This document shows positions 59,438 to 64,000 of a DNA stretch of 64,000 bases, piece after piece (the first letter of the stretch is position 1; each line of letters begins with the position of its first letter). Location of the stretch: positions 1-64,000 of the forward strand of contig NZ_JHXX01000010.1 in assembly GCF_000621605.1 (NCBI RefSeq). The letters are read 5' to 3'. Position numbers and translations under genes: made by a program. This DNA is from Butyrivibrio sp. MC2021 (GTDB lineage Bacteria > Bacillota > Clostridia > Lachnospirales > Lachnospiraceae). The notes below the pieces were generated by a model, which saw only the letters and a list, made by a program, of their open reading frames with translations, had not been told where the DNA came from and did no database searches.

Positions 59438-60013
59438 TCAATCAACCCCAAGCTTCTCTCTAAGCTCCTGAAGTGTTGGCGCTTTGGAATCTTTCTCTGA
59501 TATCTGGTTAAGGTCTGTTGTATCTACAGCGATAGGCCACTTGATATCAAGCTCGGGATCCAGGGGACAAAGAGCTGTTCCTGGCATGCCGGGAGCCCAC
59601 TCATTGTCAAAGAAATAGAGGTACTCTGTATCTTCCAGCGCCTGGAAGCCGTTGCACACGCCCTGGGGAACAAAAACCTGAACTCCGGGAGTGATATGCA
59701 CGGTCTGAACAGCACCGAAGGTCCTGCTGCCGGGTCTTGTATCAACATACGCTCCAAATACGGAACCGTAGGCCACTGTCACAAGTTTGTTCATGGCTTC
59801 ACCGTGAAGGCCTCTCACAGCGCCTTTCTTTGTTCTTGTAAGATTGATCTGCTTCCAGCTGTTAACTTCAGCGGGAAGAACATCATCGTAAACACTGCCT
59901 CGGAAAAGTTCTCTCACTGTTCCGCGATCGTCGGTCACCATCTTGGCACTGATGACCTTTAATCCTTCTATGTTGGAATCTTTTGCTGAAAAAGGCTCTA
60001 TCTGTGTACCCAT
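59438..60013 (-). CDS. rfbC: dTDP-4-dehydrorhamnose 3,5-epimerase family protein
   Basis: 191 residues. Cupin fold with family blocks: DDRGTVRELFRGSVYDD, KGAVRGLHGEAMNKLVTVAYGSVF (the His is the usual base), YVDTRPGSRTFGAVQTV, FVPQGVCNGFQALEDTEYLYF and LDPELDIKWPI. It acts on nucleotide-sugar intermediates. No other rhamnose or sugar-nucleotide genes are adjacent, so the true substrate may differ. AAGGAG precedes the ATG. Confidence 0.85.
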   Translation of the reverse strand: MGTQIEPFSAKDSNIEGLKVISAKMVTDDRGTVRELFRGSVYDDVLPAEVNSWKQINLTRTKKGAVRGLHGEAMNKLVTVAYGSVFGAYVDTRPGSRTFGAVQTVHITPGVQVFVPQGVCNGFQALEDTEYLYFFDNEWAPGMPGTALCPLDPELDIKWPIAVDTTDLNQISEKDSKAPTLQELREKLGVD

Positions 60014-60074
60014 TTCTGTATCTCCTTAAATCACATTATTTTTGCAAACTCATATACCTTCTCGGACAACTTCA

Positions 60075-60170
60075 TCATAACATTCCCCTGCCAATCATAT
60101 ATTCCGCCGCTGCTTTAAAAGCGGTGTAGTTACTGTGTATATCTGAAATTACGCCTATCTGTTTTGTCAT
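60075..60170 (-). pseudogene. N-terminal fragment of a metallophosphoesterase gene
   Basis: A 31-residue frame starts 6 bp after the stop of the zinc-ribbon Nudix gene: MTKQIGVISDIHSNYTAF and then KAAAEYMIG before the frame ends. The DIHSNYxAF motif is the metal-binding start of calcineurin-like phosphoesterases. The remaining 150-200 residues are missing, so this is a decayed gene. Confidence 0.7.
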
Positions 60171-60175
60171 ATTTT

Positions 60176-60670
60176 TTATACCAAATATTCTCTGCACATG
60201 TCAAAATGCATTCCGGAGCAGTTATTAACTCTGGCTATCACAGGCTCTACTTCATCTATCTTATACCATTTGAGATCGTCTACCTCAACAGAATCGGCAA
60301 AGTCGCTCTTATTTACATAGGCAATGAAGCCAATCATGATAAGCTGCTTGGGTTCAAAATAGTAACTGGATACATACTGGCATCTGGTTACGGTCTGGCC
60401 GGTCTCTTCCTTTACCTCTCTGGCAACAGCTTCCTCTATGGTCTCGCCCTCTACCATATAGCCTGAAACTACGGTCCACTTATCCTCGGAAATGTAGTTT
60501 TGCTTCAGGAGAAGGACTTCGTTGAGCTCGTTCACCACCAGCACTTCCACTACAGGCAGGGGATTGTTGCCGTATATTCTTTTGCAGGCTGGGCAGATCT
60601 TGCAGTCGTCATCCCCAAGCCTTATTTCATCAAGTTTGTGTCCACATTCTGCACAGTATTTAAAAACCAT
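60176..60670 (-). CDS. Nudix hydrolase with N-terminal zinc ribbon (NudC-like, short)
   Basis: 164 residues. A zinc ribbon (CAECG near 6-10, CPAC near 27-30) precedes a Nudix domain with SGYMVEGETIEEAVAREV and KEETG. The ribbon-plus-Nudix order is that of NADH pyrophosphatases, but the protein is shorter, and the SQPWPFP signature that selects NADH is absent. The substrate is therefore open. AAAGGAG precedes the ATG. Confidence 0.87.
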   Translation of the reverse strand: MVFKYCAECGHKLDEIRLGDDDCKICPACKRIYGNNPLPVVEVLVVNELNEVLLLKQNYISEDKWTVVSGYMVEGETIEEAVAREVKEETGQTVTRCQYVSSYYFEPKQLIMIGFIAYVNKSDFADSVEVDDLKWYKIDEVEPVIARVNNCSGMHFDMCREYLV

Positions 60671-60760
60671 TGTTGCTCTCCTTTAGATGTTTACTTTCTC
60701 TTTTTCCATATTAGTTTTACTTTGGCATGTCGAATTAAGGTTATGGTCATTCTCTTGTTT

Positions 60761-61270
60761 TTAGACTCCCTTTAAACTATAACGCAGCATTATCAGATAG
60801 CTCTTTATTTCTTTGAGAAGTGCTCCTATTGCAATTCCGAATTTCGCGTAGGGCTCGCCTTTTTTGGCTCCGAGAGTAACCTTCAAAGGAATCGGTGCGT
60901 CGTGATAAATGCCGGAGATCTTGTAATCAGTCAGTTCCGCGCTCTGTACATAGTTGGCAAGCTGCCTGGCAGCAATCTTGTACACCAGATCATTTCCTGC
61001 GCCGCCTATAGCCGGGCCTGATGGGCCATGATAAGCAGTGAGAATCAGTTCATTCCCCTCGGGATCCGTGGCTGTAATGCAGTATTCAAAGAGATTTTCC
61101 ATATCATTTGAAGTGCGCATAGGCTCCCCAAATCTGGTCTTCAACTGTCCCAGGGCCTTCGCTTCGTTCTCCAGAAGCTGATTCCAGCTGTCGAACATGT
61201 CATATAACCCGCATATCCATGACGTTCCCGCCATCTTGTCTTCTTCACATACCGTAAATGTAAAACTCAT
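60761..61270 (-). CDS. Uncharacterised protein
   Basis: About 169 residues from the ATG at 61268-61270, with GAGGAAG upstream. Features are TSWICGLYDMFDSWNQLL, a strand-rich middle (YCITATDPEGNELILTAYHG), GPSGPAIGGAGND and a helical C-terminus. No signal peptide, membrane helix or recognised domain. Its start overlaps the stop of an acetyltransferase fragment (ATGA). Function unknown. Confidence 0.65.
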   Translation of the reverse strand: MSFTFTVCEEDKMAGTSWICGLYDMFDSWNQLLENEAKALGQLKTRFGEPMRTSNDMENLFEYCITATDPEGNELILTAYHGPSGPAIGGAGNDLVYKIAARQLANYVQSAELTDYKISGIYHDAPIPLKVTLGAKKGEPYAKFGIAIGALLKEIKSYLIMLRYSLKGV

Positions 61271-61392
61271 AAACACTTCCTCTCCAAAACTCCACCGCAC
61301 TTTTCCACAGTCTTCCAAGAGGCGATGATGCTTTCATGTACCCCAATAAGCACTTTGTATATCTTCTTTGCTCTGGCCTCTTCCAGCATCAT
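61267..61392 (-). pseudogene. C-terminal fragment of a GNAT acetyltransferase
   Basis: 41 residues: MMLEEARAKKIYKVLIG followed by HESIIASWKTVEKCGGVLE and a stop. The xLEEARxxGIxKVLI...N.AS.K.IEK.GGVLE pattern is the usual end of GNAT enzymes. The acetyl-CoA-binding part is missing, and the upstream DNA belongs to the deacetylase gene. The stop overlaps the start of the next gene. Confidence 0.65.
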
Positions 61393-61395
61393 TTC

Positions 61396-62091
61396 TCAAA
61401 TAAACTCAGGCTCCTTAAAAGTAACACCGTTCTCCATTATATGCTCGATCATAATCTTGTAGTAATCAGGAACCATGGCCAGTGTCTCCTCGTGGTCATG
61501 CATAAGGATGATATGGTTGCTGCCCTCCTCAAGAAGAACTCCGCCGCTGCCGGGATTTGTGTCATGAACTCTCTTAAACACATCCTCCATGGTAAAGCCG
61601 CTGCCGGGACGGATCTGATACTCCGCAAAATCAAAGGTCCAGAGGGTATCTATGTCCTTATCAAGGCCGGTCTCTTTCCACCAGGGATAGGAAATTGCCC
61701 TGTCGTCCAGCTTGCTGAAGCCATGATCCCTAAGATACTGCTCATACTTCTCTTTATTTTCACCACCCTTGCTTCCGTAGGGGAATCTGAAAGGTCTGTA
61801 TTTCCTCTCAACACCGGCCTTTTTATAGATATCATCAAGAATAGACTCTGTCTTTTCAATCTCAGCTATTCCCTCTTCAAAAGAAATCTCGGCAAAATTG
61901 GGATGAGTATAGCTGTGGTTTCCGATGATCATCCCATGCTGCAGGGCATAAATCGCATTTTCAGGATGTTTTTCTACATTTTCTCCCCAGGCAAACATCA
62001 GGACCCTGATCCCTTTTTCCACCAGATAGTCCACCAGGGCAGGGGTATTATTTGTAGCTATGTCATCAATTGTAAGTACTGCTGTGCTCAT
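61396..62091 (-). CDS. Polysaccharide deacetylase family protein (NodB-like), no signal peptide
   Basis: 231 residues. NodB motifs are LTIDDIATNN (Asp9, Asp10), GNHSYTHPNF (His59 and His63), FRFPYGSKG and HIILMHDHEETL. Metal-dependent removal of acetyl groups from sugars such as chitooligosaccharide or peptidoglycan units is expected. The absence of a signal peptide or membrane helix suggests a cytoplasmic substrate. AGGAG precedes the ATG. Confidence 0.9.
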   Translation of the reverse strand: MSTAVLTIDDIATNNTPALVDYLVEKGIRVLMFAWGENVEKHPENAIYALQHGMIIGNHSYTHPNFAEISFEEGIAEIEKTESILDDIYKKAGVERKYRPFRFPYGSKGGENKEKYEQYLRDHGFSKLDDRAISYPWWKETGLDKDIDTLWTFDFAEYQIRPGSGFTMEDVFKRVHDTNPGSGGVLLEEGSNHIILMHDHEETLAMVPDYYKIMIEHIMENGVTFKEPEFI

Positions 62092-62215
62092 GAGCCTTTT
62101 CTCCTTATCCTCTTTTCACAATCATAGCCCTTATTATATTAGATTTTATCTGAGTTTGAGAAGTCGCAAATGTCATAAAGCCGCACAGTTTCTATTATTA
62201 AATTCGCCCAATAAA

Positions 62216-62261
62216 AAATCGTATTCTCAGCATAAATTTTCTACGACTGAAAATACGATTT
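62216..62261 (-). terminator. Terminator after the second receiver-protein gene
   Basis: AAATCGTATT plus TCAG (62216-62230) pairs with CTGA plus AATACGATTT (62247-62261). On the minus strand the hairpin is followed by TTTTTTATTGGG. It lies about 45 bp past the stop of the gene at 62306. Confidence 0.8.
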
Positions 62262-62275
62262 ATTTCGTAACTAAA

Positions 62276-62306
62276 ATGGTCCACTAACCCCGTCCCCAGG
62301 GACCAT
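62276..62306. repeat. Short REP-like palindrome with CCCCGTCCCC core
   Basis: ATGGTCC (62276-62282) pairs with GGACCAT (62300-62306). The loop contains AACCCCGTCCCC, the complement of the GGGGACGGGG tag also present at 335-351. It touches the stop codon of the receiver-protein gene. Confidence 0.5.
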
Positions 62307-63103
62307 TATTTGCATTCTGAGGCATACAGCTTCTCAAATATGGTCTCCAGTGATTTCAGCAGTTCCTCTTTTGTGGCGGTTTTCAGGATGTAACCCTGGG
62401 GCTTCAGGTTCATAGCCCTGGTAATACTCTCTTTTGTCCCTACTCCGGTCAGAAAGACCACCGGAATATTCGCAGTTATCGTATCGCTCCTTAACATCTC
62501 CAGAATCTGGGGTCCATCAACAACAGGCATCGCATAATCCAGGAGCACCAGATCGATCTGATTCTGCATAAGAAAAGTAATTGCCTGCATGCCGGCCGTA
62601 ACAATGCTTATAGAATAGCTGTCTTTAAGCCATTCCCTCACCGTTTTGGCATAGGAGGGATCGTCGTCAACAATAAGTATTTTCTTTGTTTCCTTCATCC
62701 TGACTTCCATCCTGAAGATCTTGTTTACCATGTCCGCGACTTCTTCGAGTTTTAGCGGTCTGTTGATCCAATGTGTCAGCTTGATCTCCGGTATGCGTTT
62801 TAATAGACCATTGTGATAGGACTTGTTGCCTATCAGAATGAGATATTTATTCTTATTCAGGATAGAATCGATGATTTCCTCAAGGGCCTCCTGCTCCGCG
62901 GAATCACTCATGATCTCTTCGGGAACAGCTATTACATACATGCTGGTCTTATCCAGGGTCTTCAGGATCTTGTCGATATCAGCCATCATGATTTCAGTAA
63001 AATGCCCCAGATCCTTTATGGTCTTCTCAATACCTCTCACTTCCGTATTCTGCTGAAAAGTGATAACTTTTACGTATTTTCCTCTAATCTTTTTACTGAT
63101 CAT
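62306..63103 (-). CDS. Response-regulator protein with pseudo-receiver and receiver domains (second copy)
   Basis: 265 residues. Same plan as the protein at 3975-4748: a degenerate first domain (about 10-130), then a true receiver with VDDD at 145-148, phospho-acceptor Asp189 in LVLLDYAMP, Thr in FLTGVGTK and Lys in YILKTATK. No output domain. Its start overlaps the DegV-Hpt gene by 11 bp, so it probably receives phosphate from that Hpt domain. Confidence 0.87.
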   Translation of the reverse strand: MISKKIRGKYVKVITFQQNTEVRGIEKTIKDLGHFTEIMMADIDKILKTLDKTSMYVIAVPEEIMSDSAEQEALEEIIDSILNKNKYLILIGNKSYHNGLLKRIPEIKLTHWINRPLKLEEVADMVNKIFRMEVRMKETKKILIVDDDPSYAKTVREWLKDSYSISIVTAGMQAITFLMQNQIDLVLLDYAMPVVDGPQILEMLRSDTITANIPVVFLTGVGTKESITRAMNLKPQGYILKTATKEELLKSLETIFEKLYASECK

Positions 63104-64000
63104 CCGCGTTCTCCTCTATAAAATCCAGTATTTTCAGCATCCCGTCATAGTCAAAGCTGTCATAGCACTCCTTTAGTCTGGCCACTTTGTCCGCCTCCTC
63201 TTGGGAGAGTATGCAATCCTCCAGCTTTTCAAAAGCGCCATCTATCATATCAAGGTTCATTGCCCCTGCTCCCTCTTTCAGTTCCTGATAGACTGTCTTA
63301 AGCAGGAACTTGTTGGCAATAGGCTTGGAATCATCATCAGCCTCACTATTGTCTCCTTCAAAGCATGGTGCAAGGCTGGTCAGATATTCTCCGTATTCCT
63401 CCATGACTCTGTCATGATTTGATCTGATATAAGAAATATCTCCTTCTTTTCCGGCAAATTCCAGCAGTCTTGCATCTATAGAAAGGTCCATGGCACCTAC
63501 CAGTTTTGCCGAGCTCTTTAAGGCATGGACTTTTATCGTGTAATTCTCCCAGTCCTCGGTCTCGAAATATCTCTGAAGCTCTGCTTGTTTAGCCGAGATT
63601 GAATCATAAAAGATTTTTAGTACCGTTTTAAAGGAATCCTGGGATCCGCTGTTTTTGAGGCCTTCCTCCACATCTATTCCGGATATGTTTTCATACCAGC
63701 CCAAGCCGCTTTCCTGCTTGCTTTCTTCATTTAAGACACTTGAAAAGCTGCTATTTTCATGATAATTATCCTGATAATCCTCCTGATTGCTCTCTTCCGT
63801 AATGTCATCTTCTTCATCCAGTATTATCTGCTCCTTAGGAAGAAGAAGTCCCAGATTATAGCGCTGTTCACCTTTGTTAATAAAAGCCATTCCAATGGTT
63901 CCGGGACCACAGTTCAATGAAGCAGCAGCACATGCTTTTTGAAAAATGATATTTGCAAAGTTATATTTTTTCTTTATCTGCTCTTCAACCCTGACCAGAT
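63093..64000 (-). CDS. DegV-family domain fused to a phosphotransfer (Hpt) domain, cut by the window edge
   Basis: The reading frame continues beyond the right edge; about 301 residues are visible. The first part (FQKACAAASLNCGPGTIGMAF) is the C-terminal signature of DegV fatty-acid-binding proteins. An acidic linker (DEEDDITEESNQED) leads to an Hpt domain with YTIKVHALKSSAKLVGA. A helical module then resembles the C-terminal end of the hybrid kinase at 4772. A DegV-Hpt fusion suggests that lipid binding is read into a phosphorelay; this is an inference. Confidence 0.8.
   Translation of the reverse strand, partial: LVRVEEQIKKKYNFANIIFQKACAAASLNCGPGTIGMAFINKGEQRYNLGLLLPKEQIILDEEDDITEESNQEDYQDNYHENSSFSSVLNEESKQESGLGWYENISGIDVEEGLKNSGSQDSFKTVLKIFYDSISAKQAELQRYFETEDWENYTIKVHALKSSAKLVGAMDLSIDARLLEFAGKEGDISYIRSNHDRVMEEYGEYLTSLAPCFEGDNSEADDDSKPIANKFLLKTVYQELKEGAGAMNLDMIDGAFEKLEDCILSQEEADKVARLKECYDSFDYDGMLKILDFIEENADDQ

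Overview
The window looks like a chromosomal segment of a rumen or gut Lachnospiraceae, most like Butyrivibrio or Pseudobutyrivibrio. The reasons are moderate GC with strong AGGAGG-type ribosome binding sites, several Lachnospiraceae-type families (DUF6033-like, DUF6472-like, DegV fused to a phosphotransfer domain, giant GLUG/InlB-repeat surface proteins), and glycosidases for plant polysaccharides (GH51, GH27, GH31). This genus call is an inference from gene content. No rRNA, tRNA, CRISPR array or prophage was recognised.

Layout. 1-400: end of an IS4-like transposase gene and a REP-like palindrome. 410-2253: ECF sigma factor operon with membrane partners. 2385-3893: GH51 arabinofuranosidase. 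3975-8541: signalling operon (LytTR regulator, hybrid kinase with Hpt, pseudo-receiver/receiver protein). 8569-13976: DUF6033-like protein, a TIR/beta-propeller membrane protein, a Nudix hydrolase and a lipoprotein. 14112-18686: sugar-type ABC importer. 18773-20515: ASKHA/ferredoxin protein with a small Cys-rich partner. 20725-27403 (+ strand): ydjI-ydjG-ydjH-like envelope-stress genes, then two membrane GGDEF proteins. 27446-32701: ion transporter, small protein, GH27, M32 carboxypeptidase and a small DAK/YloV-like protein. 32702-33632: a gene-free, strongly structured locus. 33633-36534: GH31 and a radical SAM protein. 36557-39665: an IS200/IS605 element with two accessory genes. 39979-53586: two tandem giant secreted paralogues. 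53641-53990: a decayed group II intron. 54032-62091: small metabolic, Nudix, acetyltransferase and methyltransferase genes, gpmI, a possible 39-residue peptide gene and two gene fragments. 62306-64000: a second signalling module (DegV-Hpt fusion plus receiver protein), cut by the window edge.

The most unusual object is at 33,057-33,523. Eight elements each have exactly the form 7-nt arm, 21-nt unique centre, 7-nt inverted arm (35 nt). Three have AGGATAA/TTATCCT arms and five have ACACGYR/TGCGTGT arms, separated by 18-59 nt. The array is closed by complementary 7-mers (ACTAGCA/TGCTAGT) and flanked by GC-rich, foldable sequence. I do not recognise it as CRISPR, integron attC, REP or any named RNA class. 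It is the best candidate here for an undescribed system, either a large structured RNA or an array of DNA recognition sites.

Genes that appear to work together: sigma factor with its membrane partners; the two Hpt-receiver signalling modules, which are paralogous in their Hpt C-terminal regions and receiver proteins; the four-gene ABC importer; the YdjGHI-like set; and the RHH-TnpA-TnpB-unknown overlapping operon inside one IS element.
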